Shown one piece after another: positions 42,518 through 51,253 of a stretch of 64,000 bases of DNA. The notes below the pieces were generated by a model. That model was not told where the DNA came from. It saw nothing but the letters and a program-made list of their open reading frames with translations, and made no database searches. This stretch comes from Actinomycetota bacterium (GTDB lineage: Bacteria; Actinomycetota; Acidimicrobiia; Acidimicrobiales; JAJPHE01), in the NCBI GenBank assembly GCA_021325435.1, contig JAJPHE010000115.1, positions 62,001-126,000 of the forward strand. The letters are read 5' to 3'. Position numbers and translations under genes: made by a program. Position 1 is the stretch's first letter, and each line of letters begins with the position of its first letter.

Positions 42518-43909
42518 TCAGACTTCGTCGGCCCCGGAGAACGCCCGGGCCATGTCGGCCTCGACGAAACGCTGAACCGAGGCCCCGACCAGACCGCCCG
42601 CCCCGACCAGCACCCCGAGCACGACCAGGGCCACCCGCTGGCCGGCCCCGTTGATCAGCGGTCCGACCACCGCCACCTGGAGGACGATCGCTCCCAGCGC
42701 GTACCACAGCAACGACCATCCGTATGCCTGCGCCCGCAGCCGCGGCGAAGCCACGAAGGCCACCAGGGTGGTGTAGGCGGGCAGGAAGCCGAAGGCGCCG
42801 ACGGTCAGGGCGGCGGTGGCCGCCACCGACAGACCGAGGAACGGGACCACGCTCATCACCAGGATGCCCACGCCGCAGCTGAGCACCAGATAGCCGCTGA
42901 TCTTCGCCAAGTGGGGGATCCGGCCCGCGGCCAGAGCCCGATTGGTGAGGCGCCCCCCATAGATGATGCCGAACAGACCGCCGAGTCCGTACAGGAGGCT
43001 GATGTTGCCCCGCGCCGCGTCCCCGAGGTGGTACACGTCGTGGAAGAAGTTGTTGAGCACCGTCTGAAGGGGGAGGGTCCCCGCCCCGAAGAGGAAGGCG
43101 GCTATCCAGGTACGGCGCAACGACCGGATGGCGCGTACCCGTCGGAAGCCTTCGCGCACCGAACGCAACGGCTCGCCGAAGGACAAGCCCATCGAGGCGC
43201 CTCGCGCCGGCTCGGCCAGCCGTTGCAGCAGCACCACGAAGGCGAATGTCGGCACGGCCAGGGCCACGAAGGCGACCCGCCATCCGAGCAGGGCGGCGAT
43301 CAGCCCGGCAAGGGGGCCCCCGATGAGACCCAGGCCCTGACTGACCCAGCGGTAAGTGGTGAACACGGAGCCGAGGGCGGTGGAGCCGTAGTAGTCCGCC
43401 AGCAAGCTGGGATAGACGGTCTCCGTCGTCAACTGACCGACACCACCGACCGTGCGGGCGAGCACCAGGAGGGCGAGGACCGGCGCCACCCCCGTGAGGA
43501 TGGCCGTCACCCCCCACAGGATCCCGGCCAGGACGCTGAGTCGCACCCGGTTGGTGCGGTCGCCCCAGTAGCCGAGGTGGACCGAGAACACGACCGGCAC
43601 CGCTCCGGTGAGGGTGGCGATCGAGTCGATGCTGGCCACCGACAGATGGAACGTGTGTCGGATGTCGGGGGCCAAGATGCCGAAGGCGTTGAGGTCGAAG
43701 CTCTGCACGCCCGCCAGGCCGACCAGCACGGCCAGGGGCACCCAGCCGGTCGGTTCGAGGCGGTCGGCGAATTCCTTCAGGACTCGGGGTGCCACCCGTC
43801 GCCTGGCCCCTGCTGACGGAGACAGACCCGGGCCGGCCGGAGCCTCCTCCACCCCCTCCGGCGCCGCGCCCTCCGCCGCCACCACTGCCGGTTCTGCCGC
43901 CCCCTCCAC
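42518..43909 (-). CDS. MFS transporter
   Basis: About 463 residues with twelve predicted transmembrane helices. The motif A-like element GYWGDRTNRVRL follows TM2, and the second half has a matching GGRLTNRA. The N-terminal 55 residues are Ala/Pro/Glu-rich and cytoplasmic. The start is uncertain: GTG at 43909 is used, and the frame is open back to 44299 over a divergent gene. Substrate unknown. The intergenic region with the next gene holds an inverted repeat at 43999-44011. Confidence 0.85.
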   Translation of the reverse strand: MEGAAEPAVVAAEGAAPEGVEEAPAGPGLSPSAGARRRVAPRVLKEFADRLEPTGWVPLAVLVGLAGVQSFDLNAFGILAPDIRHTFHLSVASIDSIATLTGAVPVVFSVHLGYWGDRTNRVRLSVLAGILWGVTAILTGVAPVLALLVLARTVGGVGQLTTETVYPSLLADYYGSTALGSVFTTYRWVSQGLGLIGGPLAGLIAALLGWRVAFVALAVPTFAFVVLLQRLAEPARGASMGLSFGEPLRSVREGFRRVRAIRSLRRTWIAAFLFGAGTLPLQTVLNNFFHDVYHLGDAARGNISLLYGLGGLFGIIYGGRLTNRALAAGRIPHLAKISGYLVLSCGVGILVMSVVPFLGLSVAATAALTVGAFGFLPAYTTLVAFVASPRLRAQAYGWSLLWYALGAIVLQVAVVGPLINGAGQRVALVVLGVLVGAGGLVGASVQRFVEADMARAFSGADEV

Positions 43910-43998
43910 GCCGGAACAGTACGGCGTGCTGGCAGGTATCTCCTGCCCCGAAAGGGAACGTCTACATACCCGGGCCGGGACGAGAATTAACTGATTGA

Positions 43999-44011
43999 TT
44001 GAATTCGTCAA
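43999..44011. promoter_or_regulatory. Inverted repeat TTGAATTCGTCAA between divergent genes
   Basis: TTGA and TCAA flank ATTCG in an otherwise AT-richer island of about 30 bp between the MFS gene and the divergent metal-dependent hydrolase gene. It begins 11 bp before the latter's ATG. A repressor site or a start-region element is plausible. The arms are only 4 bp, so chance is possible. Confidence 0.35.
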
Positions 44012-44021
44012 ATCGTCTAGG

Positions 44022-44930
44022 ATGGGGGCCGTGACCACCCAGACAGAGATCCCTCCGACAAAGACCAGAGAGCGGAAGGTCCCGACCCGGCGCATCTCCT
44101 TCGAGGAGGCGCTCACCGACCTCCCCAAGCATTTCGCCGCCGACGGTGACCTGATTCTCAGCCACCTGGCCGCCGCCCTGTCGGGGCTGTTCCCGGACGG
44201 GGAGGACTTCTTCGTCCGTTCGGTGCGCCGTTTCCGCGACCAGGTGCAGGACCCGGTCCTCAAGCGGCAGGTGGCGGGCTTCATCGGCCAGGAGGCCATG
44301 CACGGCCGCGAGCACCGGGCCCTGAACGAGCGGCTGGCCGAGCTGGGCTATCCGACCAAGCAGATCGAGCGGTTCACCCGTTGGGGCCTGGCCCTGCGCG
44401 AGCGGCTGCTCTCCCCGGCCTCGAACCTGGCGGCCACCGCTGCCCTCGAGCACTTCACCGCCACCCTCGCCGAGCTGCTGCTCACCCATGAGGAGGTCCG
44501 GGCCCTGTTCGGTCACGACGGGGTGAAGGAAGTGTTCCTGTGGCACGCCCTCGAGGAGTCGGAGCACAAGGCGGTGGCCTTCGACGTGTACAAGGCGGTT
44601 GGGGGAAGCGAGCGTACGCGTATCGTCACCATGAAGGTGATCCGCTTCGCCTTCCTTACCGGCCTAGCCGCCCAGGTGGCGGTCTCGCTCCTCGGTGACT
44701 CCGACACCTACCGGGGCGGCAACCTCCGACGCAGCTGGCGCCGGCTCAGGCGGTCCCCACTTCTCAGCCGTGAGCTGTGGCGGCAGCTGAAGGACTACGA
44801 CCGTGCCGACTTCCACCCGGAGGACCGCGACACCGCCGCCCTGATCGAGCAATGGCGCTCGGAGCTTTTCGGCGAGGAGGGAGTGCTGAACGACCGGCTC
44901 GTCGGCGCCCGGGGAGACACCACGGCATGA
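44022..44930 (+). CDS. metal-dependent hydrolase (ferritin-like PF10118 family)
   Basis: A 302-residue protein of the predicted metal-dependent hydrolase family. Metal-ligand candidates in four helices are FIGQEAMHGREHRALNERL, ALEHFTATLAELLL and LWHALEESEHKAVAFDVYKA. These provide Glu and His pairs typical of a di-iron or dinuclear site. The next gene, an EthA-like monooxygenase, overlaps its stop by 4 nt (ATGA), so both should act in one pathway, probably oxidation of an alkyl, ketone or steroid-like substrate. Start ATG 44022; GTG 44031 is an alternative. True activity for this family is mostly unproven. Confidence 0.85.
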   Translation: MGAVTTQTEIPPTKTRERKVPTRRISFEEALTDLPKHFAADGDLILSHLAAALSGLFPDGEDFFVRSVRRFRDQVQDPVLKRQVAGFIGQEAMHGREHRALNERLAELGYPTKQIERFTRWGLALRERLLSPASNLAATAALEHFTATLAELLLTHEEVRALFGHDGVKEVFLWHALEESEHKAVAFDVYKAVGGSERTRIVTMKVIRFAFLTGLAAQVAVSLLGDSDTYRGGNLRRSWRRLRRSPLLSRELWRQLKDYDRADFHPEDRDTAALIEQWRSELFGEEGVLNDRLVGARGDTTA

Positions 44931-46414
44931 GTGGTGAGCACCTCGACGTACTGATCGTCGGGGCGGGCCTCTCCGGGGTCTGTGCCGGTCACTACGTGCA
45001 GAGCAAGTGCCCGTGGGCGAGCTACGCCATCTTCGAAGCCGGAGACTCCATCGGAGGGACCTGGGACCTGTTCCGCTACCCGGGCGTGCGGTCGGACTCG
45101 GACATGTTCACGCTCGGGTACTCGTTCCGGCCGTGGCCGGAGGACAAGTCGATCGCCGACGGTGCCTCGATCCTGAGCTACATCAAGGACACGGCCCGGT
45201 CGGAAGGCATCGATCAGCGCATCCGCTACCGCCACCGGGTGGCGGCTGCCGCCTGGTCGACCGAGGAAGCGCGCTGGCACGTGACCGTCGAGACCGATGG
45301 CGGGGCCATTCATGAGCTGACCTGCTCGTTCCTTCTGTCTTGTACCGGCTACTACCGCTACGACCGCGGCTACCTCCCCGAGTTCATCGGCCTCGAGCGA
45401 TACCGGGGCGAGGTGGTCCATCCTCAGCACTGGCCCGACAACCTGGACTACACCGGCAAGCGGGTCGTCGTCATCGGCAGCGGCGCCACCGCCGTCACCC
45501 TGGTACCCGCCCTGGCCGAGAAGGCCGAGCAGGTGACGATGCTGCAGCGCTCACCGAGCTACATCGCCTCCCTGCCGGCGCGGGCCCCCGTCGCCGCCTT
45601 CCTCCGTCGTCTGCTTCCCGAGCGGCTGGCGGCCCCCGCCATCAGGTGGGTGAACGCCATCATGACCCAGACCTTCTACCAGCTGAGCCGACGCCGGCCG
45701 GCCATGGTCAAGCGCATGCTGCGCCGAGGTCTCGAGCGCGAGCTGCCGCCCGGATACGACATCGACACTCACTTCACTCCGCGCTACAACCCGTGGGACC
45801 AGCGACTCTGCGTGGTCCCCGACGGCGACCTGTTCGCAGCCATCCGGCAGGGACGGGCATCGGTGGTGACCGACCAAATCGCCACCTTCACCGAGAAGGG
45901 GTTGCTCCTCGAGTCCGGAGAGGAGCTGGAGGCGGACATCGTGGTCACCGCCACCGGCCTCGAACTGATCTTCATGGGCGGCATCCAGCTCAGCGTGGAC
46001 GGAGAGGCCGTGCCGGTGAGCTCCAAGCTCAGCTACAAGGGGATGATGCTCGAAGGGGTGCCGAACCTGGCCATCGCCATCGGCTACACCAACGCCTCGT
46101 GGACGCTCAAGTGCGAGCTCACCTGCAACTACGCCACCCGGCTGCTCAACCACATGAAACAGACCGGCATGCGCCAGTGCACCCCGGTGAACCAGGACGC
46201 CTCGGTCAGCGCCGAGCCCCTTCTCGGGCTCTCCTCGGGGTACGTCCAGCGATCGGTGCACCTGTTTCCGAAGCAGGGCTCGCGGTTCCCCTGGCAGGTC
46301 CACCAGAGCTACCTACGCGACTATCGCGACCTCAAACGGGCTGACATCAGGGACAGGGCCATGGTGTTCTCCAACCCGGCCGGCCGACGGGCCCCGGCGG
46401 TCGCCGCCTCCTGA
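44927..46414 (+). CDS. EthA-like FAD-containing Baeyer-Villiger monooxygenase
   Basis: A 495-residue flavoprotein. The FAD Rossmann motif is LIVGAGLSGVCAG, followed by FEAGDSIGGTWDLFRYPGVR. The BVMO fingerprint is RYRGEVVHPQHWPD (F to Y at its start), and the NADP Rossmann motif is VVIGSGATAVTL. Length and order fit EthA (about 489 residues), which makes esters from ketones and activates thioamides. The ATG overlaps the upstream stop (ATGA). A role in ketone degradation is likely; the substrate is not readable. Confidence 0.93.
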   Translation: MSGEHLDVLIVGAGLSGVCAGHYVQSKCPWASYAIFEAGDSIGGTWDLFRYPGVRSDSDMFTLGYSFRPWPEDKSIADGASILSYIKDTARSEGIDQRIRYRHRVAAAAWSTEEARWHVTVETDGGAIHELTCSFLLSCTGYYRYDRGYLPEFIGLERYRGEVVHPQHWPDNLDYTGKRVVVIGSGATAVTLVPALAEKAEQVTMLQRSPSYIASLPARAPVAAFLRRLLPERLAAPAIRWVNAIMTQTFYQLSRRRPAMVKRMLRRGLERELPPGYDIDTHFTPRYNPWDQRLCVVPDGDLFAAIRQGRASVVTDQIATFTEKGLLLESGEELEADIVVTATGLELIFMGGIQLSVDGEAVPVSSKLSYKGMMLEGVPNLAIAIGYTNASWTLKCELTCNYATRLLNHMKQTGMRQCTPVNQDASVSAEPLLGLSSGYVQRSVHLFPKQGSRFPWQVHQSYLRDYRDLKRADIRDRAMVFSNPAGRRAPAVAAS

Positions 46415-46448
46415 CGCCAGCGGTCCTCCCACCTGCCAAGGCCGGCGG

Positions 46449-48692
46449 TCATCCCGACGGCGAGCTGGTCGTCGTCGTGTTGTTGCGCCCGTTACCCGAG
46501 TAGGCCGTCGTAGTGGTGGTGTTGGCCGGGGCGGTCGTGGTCGTCGGGTAGGTGGTGGTCGTCGTCTGATAGGTCGTGGTCGTCGGGTACACGGTGGTGG
46601 TGGTGTCCCCGAGGCTGGTCGTGGTCGACGGGACGGTCGTGGAGCTCGAGGTGGTGGAGCTGGTCGGCAGCGGCACCGGCGGGTTCTGACCGGCCACCTG
46701 AGCGTACGGTTGGAGCGCCAGCGACTCGGGGCCCGCCGTCACCAGCCCCTCCACCTTCTGGCCCGCGAGTGCTGTGGTCATCACCGACGAGAAGATGCGG
46801 GCGGGGAACGTGCCGCCTGTGACGCTGACGCCGTGGACGTCGGTCATGGGGACGGCGCCGTTCAACTGGCCGACCCACACGGCGGCGGCCAGCTGGGGGG
46901 TGAACCCGGCGAACCAGGCGTCGCGGTACTGATCGGTCGTGCCGGTCTTGCCTGCCAGCGGGCGACCGATGGCCGCCGCCGTCCCCGTTCCGTTCTGCAC
47001 GACCCCCTCCATGGCCCGGGTGAGGACGGCCACCTCCTTGGGGTCGAGGGCGGCGTGGGTTTCGGTCTGGTGGCGGTAGATCTCCACGCCGTGGCGGTCG
47101 ACTATGCGGGTGATCGAATAGGGCCTGGCCCACACTCCACGGGCGGCGAGGGTCGCATAGGCGGTCGCCATGTCGAGCGGACTCACACCATGGGTGACGG
47201 CGCCGAGGGCCACCGACGGGTTGTTGCGATCGGCGTCGAGGGTCGCCGGAAGGCCGGCGTTCTCCGCCATCTGCACCGCCTTGTCCGGTCCGACCACCGC
47301 CACCAGCTGAGCGAAGACCGTGTTGATCGACTTGGCCAGGGCGTCGTCGATACTGGCCGTCGGCTGACCGGGCTCGTAGTTGTGCACCTGCCAAGGAGTT
47401 CCCTTGTAGTTGATGGTCATCGGTGAGTCGGCCGGCAGAACCGACCGCGGGTCGATGCCGGCGTCCAAGGCGGCGAGGTAGACGAACGGCTTCATGGCAG
47501 AACCGGGTTGGCGATGGCCGTCCACCGCCGGGTTGAACCCGGTGCTCGCCTGACCGAGTCCTCCGAACACCAGGCGGATGGCACCGTCACCGGGCTGGAT
47601 CGAGACCATCGCCGCCGCCGGGTCGCCCGGCCCACCCAGCATCTTCTGGACCGCATCGTGGGCGGAGCGCACCGCGGCGGTGTTGAGCGTGGTGTAGACG
47701 GTGTAGCCCCCCGTGTCCAGGGCGCGCAGTCGAGCGTCTGCGGTCGGGCCCAGTGCCGGCAACATGGCCGCCTCGCGGCGCACCACATCCACGAACTGAG
47801 GAGCGGGGCCCGGATCGGAGGTGGGGGCCTGCAGCGACAAGCCGAGGGGCGAGGCGAGATCGCCCTTCAGCTCATCCTGGCGCAGCCAGCCGTGCGCGGC
47901 CATGGCCCGCAGGACCTCGTTGCGGCGGACGATCACCTTGTTCGGATTGGTGGCGGGGTCGAGCCCCTCAGGTGAGCGGATCTTGCCGGCCAGCATGGCC
48001 GCCTGCGGCGCGGTGAGCTGCGCCGGAGACTCGTTGAAGAAGGTGTGGGCGGCGGCGGCGATCCCGTAGGCGCCGTCGCCGAAGTAGACCTGGTTGAGGT
48101 AACGCTGAAGGAGCTGGTCCTTGGTGTAGTGACGGGCCAGCTCGTCCGCGTACAGCAGCTCCTCGACCTTGCGCAGGATGGTCCGGCGCGAGCCGACGTA
48201 GTTGATCTTGGCTAACTGCTGGGTGATGGTGCTGGCTCCCTGAGTGGAGTTGCCCCCCACATCGGCGAACAGGGCGCGGGCGACGCCCGCGGGATCCACT
48301 GCGGCCTCCTGGTAGAAGCGGGCGTCTTCCGCCGCCAACACGGCGTGGGGTACCTGCGGCGGAAGGTCCTTCAGCCGCACCTTGTCGAGCGACTGAGTCC
48401 CGTCGAACTGGGCCAGGACGGTGCCGTCGGCGGCGACCACCTTGCTGGTGGCGGACAGGTCCCCGAATCCGGCGATGTTCGGAGCGAAAGGCGAGGTCGC
48501 GACCAGGACGAGCCGACTCAGCGACGTGGAGGCGATGCCGCGAGTGGGCGGAAAAGCAAGAGCGGCGACCGGCACGCCGACAACGATGGCGGCCACCCAC
48601 CGCCACCGCAGTCTCCGGCCGCCCGGCAGGGGCAGGCCACGGGGTGCCTCTCTGCGGCCTCGCCGACGGAAACCCGGAAGTCGCCATGACAT
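46449..48692 (-). CDS. class A penicillin-binding protein with threonine-rich tail
   Basis: A 747-residue bifunctional peptidoglycan synthase. A cytoplasmic basic stretch precedes one TM helix (about 31-48). The glycosyltransferase (GT51) domain has Glu122 in AAEDARFYQEA, QGASTITQQLAK, RKVEELLYADELARHYTKDQ and YLNQVYFGDGAYG. The transpeptidase domain has SxxK at Ser398-Lys401 (GSAMKP), SIN at 455-457 and KTG at 582-584. Residues about 677-747 are a Thr/Ser/Tyr-rich disordered tail with TTTT-YP/YQ repeats, probably extracellular. Start ATG 48692 fits PBP architecture; the open frame continues to 49580 over the divergent phosphotransferase gene. Confidence 0.94.
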   Translation of the reverse strand: MSWRLPGFRRRGRREAPRGLPLPGGRRLRWRWVAAIVVGVPVAALAFPPTRGIASTSLSRLVLVATSPFAPNIAGFGDLSATSKVVAADGTVLAQFDGTQSLDKVRLKDLPPQVPHAVLAAEDARFYQEAAVDPAGVARALFADVGGNSTQGASTITQQLAKINYVGSRRTILRKVEELLYADELARHYTKDQLLQRYLNQVYFGDGAYGIAAAAHTFFNESPAQLTAPQAAMLAGKIRSPEGLDPATNPNKVIVRRNEVLRAMAAHGWLRQDELKGDLASPLGLSLQAPTSDPGPAPQFVDVVRREAAMLPALGPTADARLRALDTGGYTVYTTLNTAAVRSAHDAVQKMLGGPGDPAAAMVSIQPGDGAIRLVFGGLGQASTGFNPAVDGHRQPGSAMKPFVYLAALDAGIDPRSVLPADSPMTINYKGTPWQVHNYEPGQPTASIDDALAKSINTVFAQLVAVVGPDKAVQMAENAGLPATLDADRNNPSVALGAVTHGVSPLDMATAYATLAARGVWARPYSITRIVDRHGVEIYRHQTETHAALDPKEVAVLTRAMEGVVQNGTGTAAAIGRPLAGKTGTTDQYRDAWFAGFTPQLAAAVWVGQLNGAVPMTDVHGVSVTGGTFPARIFSSVMTTALAGQKVEGLVTAGPESLALQPYAQVAGQNPPVPLPTSSTTSSSTTVPSTTTSLGDTTTTVYPTTTTYQTTTTTYPTTTTAPANTTTTTAYSGNGRNNTTTTSSPSG

Positions 48693-48800
48693 TGCCGCGG
48701 CTTTGTCCCCGGATTCGAAGCTTCCAAATCCCGGGTCTTGAGCGCGGCAATTCGCTTGGCCGCTCGCCCGGTCCCCCCATAGCGTCCGTTTGGTGACTGA

Positions 48801-49640
48801 ATGAGCAGCGGCGACCAGCAGCACGCGCAGGAAGAAGCCCATGCCGGCGTCACCGCGGCGCCTTCCCGAGTGACGATCACCGAAGGGGTGGTGCTTCGCC
48901 CAGCTGGCCCGTGGACACCGGCAGTCCACGCCCTGCTGCGCCATCTGGAAAAGGTCGGCTTCGCCGCCGCTCCTCGGGTCGTGGGCGAAGGCGAGGACGG
49001 GCACGGAAACGAGACGGTCTCCTACATCGAGGGCGAGTTCGTGCATCCCCGAGCGTGGAGCGACGAAGGCATCGTCGAGCTCGGTCGGCTGCTTCGCCGC
49101 CTGCACGACTCGGTAGCCGGCTTCGTCCCCCCGCCTGATGCCGCCTGGCAGCCGTGGTTCACCCGCTGCGAGAGACCGGGCTCGATCATCGGCCACGGCG
49201 ACCTGGGACCCTGGAACATCGTCGCCCGCGCCGGGCTTCCGGTCGGGATTATTGACTGGGAGTTCGCCGGCCCGGTCGACCCGCTCGACGAGGTGGCCCA
49301 GGCGGCCTGGCTGAACTGCCAGCTGCACGACGACGACGTGGCCGCCCGCAACCGACTGCCCACCCCAGAGGCCCGGGCCCGCCAGCTGGCCCTGTTCTCC
49401 TCGGCCTACGGCCTGAGTCGTCCGGCGCGGACCGGGCTGGTGACCCGGATGGTGGAACATGCCATCCGCGACGCGGCCCACGAGGCGATCGACGCCGGAG
49501 TTAGTCCCGGTGGAGGGGACGCCGGGGCCATCTGGGCCATCGCCTGGCGGACCCGGTCGGCGGCGTGGATGGTCCGTCACCGGCGTCTGCTGGAGAGCGC
49601 CCTGCTGGAGGGCCCGCCGGCGGATCAGCCGGCGCGGTGA
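48801..49640 (+). CDS. APH family phosphotransferase
   Basis: A 279-residue aminoglycoside-phosphotransferase-like kinase. The catalytic loop reads IIGHGDLGPWNIVARAG, with the catalytic Asp and downstream Asn; the metal-binding element is IIDWEFAGPVDPLDE. The N-lobe nucleotide-binding region is short and divergent. In actinobacteria this family includes kinases of small molecules, sugars and antibiotics; there is no evidence for resistance. It is divergent from the PBP gene by 108 bp and is followed 38 bp later by tetR. Confidence 0.82.
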   Translation: MSSGDQQHAQEEAHAGVTAAPSRVTITEGVVLRPAGPWTPAVHALLRHLEKVGFAAAPRVVGEGEDGHGNETVSYIEGEFVHPRAWSDEGIVELGRLLRRLHDSVAGFVPPPDAAWQPWFTRCERPGSIIGHGDLGPWNIVARAGLPVGIIDWEFAGPVDPLDEVAQAAWLNCQLHDDDVAARNRLPTPEARARQLALFSSAYGLSRPARTGLVTRMVEHAIRDAAHEAIDAGVSPGGGDAGAIWAIAWRTRSAAWMVRHRRLLESALLEGPPADQPAR

Positions 49641-49652
49641 TTGTTGATGACC

Positions 49653-49668
49653 CTTACGTAGCAGTAAC
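49653..49668. promoter_or_regulatory. Putative TetR operator upstream of tetR
   Basis: CTTACGTAGCAGTAAC lies 10 bp before the tetR ATG. It contains TTAC and GTAA arms around a 6-bp centre. The block CTTACGTARCAGT recurs at 51218-51230 before the amidohydrolase gene and nowhere else that I noticed. This pairing suggests autoregulation and a local regulon for the TetR protein. Confidence 0.55.
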
Positions 49669-49678
49669 TTTGCTTGCC

Positions 49679-50302
49679 ATGGCCGTCAGCACGTCAACCT
49701 CGCCGAGCGCCGACGATCGGCAGCGCCGACGGATGAGGGGGGAGGACCGCCGCGTGCAGCTGCTCGAGGCGGCCGGCGAGCTGGTGCGGCGCAAGGGGGC
49801 GGCGGCCGTGACGATGGACGCCCTCGCCGCCGAAGCCGGCGTCTCCAAGCCGCTCGTCTACATGCACTTCTCCAACACCCCCGAGGTGCTGCTGGCTCTC
49901 ATGCGCCAGGAGCACGAAAGACTCGACGCCGAGGTGTTGACCGGCCTGGCCAGCGCGACGACCTTCGACGAACGCCTGGCCGCCCTCACCCGCCCTTACT
50001 TCCGGCTCCTGGCCGAACGGGGCTCGCTCTTCCACGAGCTGGTCATCCGCCAGTCCAACCACGAGGTGCTCGAGCGGTGGCAGGCCGAGCGGCGCACGAC
50101 AGTCGTCGAGTTCATCGCCGAGGTGATCCGCGGCGAGTTCGACATCTCGGCGCCCCGGGCCACGCTGGCCGCCGCCGCCCTGTTGGGGGCGTTCGAATCG
50201 CTGGCCCGCCGGTGGGCCGACACGGCGGAGATCGGCCAGCCCGAGGCGGAGCAGGTCTTCCGCCGCCTGGTCCACGGCGGACTCGAGGAGCTCAGCCGAT
50301 GA
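49679..50302 (+). CDS. TetR family transcriptional regulator
   Basis: A 207-residue regulator. The N-terminal HTH spans about residues 22-68 (RRVQLLEAAGELVRRKGAAA, TMDALAAEAGVSKPLVYMHF, where the usual Y.YF appears as YMHF). The ligand-binding helices follow. The ATG at 49679 is preferred; the frame is open further but overlaps the previous gene. Its stop overlaps the start of the PhyH gene by 4 nt (ATGA). A candidate operator sits immediately upstream and is repeated before the amidohydrolase gene. Confidence 0.9.
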   Translation: MAVSTSTSPSADDRQRRRMRGEDRRVQLLEAAGELVRRKGAAAVTMDALAAEAGVSKPLVYMHFSNTPEVLLALMRQEHERLDAEVLTGLASATTFDERLAALTRPYFRLLAERGSLFHELVIRQSNHEVLERWQAERRTTVVEFIAEVIRGEFDISAPRATLAAAALLGAFESLARRWADTAEIGQPEAEQVFRRLVHGGLEELSR

Positions 50303-51183
50303 CGAAGGCCGCCCTTCACCCGTGGAACCGCGAGTTCGCCTGGGCCGATCATCGGGCGCTCGCAGGCTTGCTCACCCAGGCGCAGGTGGACCAGTTCGAC
50401 CACGACGGCTTCGTGGTCCTACCCCAGCTGCTTGACAGCGACGAGCGGTCCCGCACCGTCGCCGAGATCGACTGGCTGGAGGCGGAAGCGGAGGCCCATT
50501 TGCGCTCCCTTCCGAACCAGCGCTTCAGCATCGCCGAGGCGGGGGCGATCACCTTCACGACTCATGTAGTGACAAGGTCGCCATGGCTTCGCCAGCTGTC
50601 GGCCCATGCCCGCATCCTCGCCATCTGCTCCGATCTGGTCGGACCAGATGTCCGTCTCTACTGGGACCAGGCGGTCTACAAAAAGCCGGAGAAGCCCCGC
50701 CGCTTCCCGTGGCACCAGGACAACGGCTACAACTTCGTGGAGCCTCAGGCCTACCTGACGGTGTGGGTGGCCCTCACCGACGCCACCCTCCGAAACGGCT
50801 GCCCGCAGGTGGCTCGGGGACTCCACCGCCGGGGCACGCTCCGGCACTATTTCGTCGACCCGCTCGGTTTCGAGTGCTTCTCCGAGCACGACGACCCTGC
50901 CGTGGCCGAGGTGCCCGCGGGAGGCGCCGTCGTGTTCTCGTCGCTAACCCCCCACCTGACGGGACCGAACACCACCGGGGAGGTCCGCAAGGCTTACATC
51001 CTCCAGTACGCGCCGGTCGGAGCGGCGATGCTCAGGGGCAACCCGGACAAGGGCGATCCCCTCGAGCGTCTGGTGTGCGCCGAGCCAACCCGCCAGTACC
51101 AGGTGCTCGAGGGCGGGCGTCCGGTCGATCCTCCGCCGCTCGCCCCGGAGGCAGCCGGCCCCAGCGTCATCCGCCACGGGTGA
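50299..51183 (+). CDS. phytanoyl-CoA dioxygenase family (PhyH) protein
   Basis: A 294-residue Fe(II)/2-oxoglutarate-dependent oxygenase. The facial triad is His139 and Asp141 in PWHQDNGYN and His219 in SSLTPHLTGPNTT; Arg230, about eleven residues later, fits 2-oxoglutarate binding. The N-terminus has FDHDGFVVLPQLL, typical of PhyH. Such enzymes hydroxylate alkyl or acyl groups. The gene is translationally coupled to tetR and lies 70 bp before an amidohydrolase gene, suggesting a shared catabolic route. The substrate is unknown. Confidence 0.92.
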   Translation: MTKAALHPWNREFAWADHRALAGLLTQAQVDQFDHDGFVVLPQLLDSDERSRTVAEIDWLEAEAEAHLRSLPNQRFSIAEAGAITFTTHVVTRSPWLRQLSAHARILAICSDLVGPDVRLYWDQAVYKKPEKPRRFPWHQDNGYNFVEPQAYLTVWVALTDATLRNGCPQVARGLHRRGTLRHYFVDPLGFECFSEHDDPAVAEVPAGGAVVFSSLTPHLTGPNTTGEVRKAYILQYAPVGAAMLRGNPDKGDPLERLVCAEPTRQYQVLEGGRPVDPPPLAPEAAGPSVIRHG

Positions 51184-51217
51184 CCAGCGGTTGCCATCCC
51201 CAGCCAAGGTTATTACG

Positions 51218-51237
51218 CTTACGTAACAGTCAGTTAC
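51218..51237. promoter_or_regulatory. Putative TetR operator upstream of amidohydrolase
   Basis: CTTACGTAACAGT at 51218-51230 repeats the element before tetR. It overlaps the palindrome TTACGTAA (51219-51226) and an inverted repeat of GTAAC and GTTAC (51223-51227 and 51233-51237). It lies about 16 bp before the amidohydrolase ATG, so a bound repressor would block this promoter. Confidence 0.55.
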
Positions 51238-51253
51238 ACTCTGGGGAGGCGAA

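Noticed and set aside
46500-46640. CRISPR-like or tandem repeat array
   Set aside because: The repeated GTG/GTC triplets encode the Thr-rich PBP tail; no conserved repeat-spacer pattern exists.
48693-49580. N-terminal extension of the PBP to 1043 residues
   Set aside because: It runs antisense to the phosphotransferase gene with its own catalytic motifs, and the PBP has a natural membrane-anchor start at 48692.
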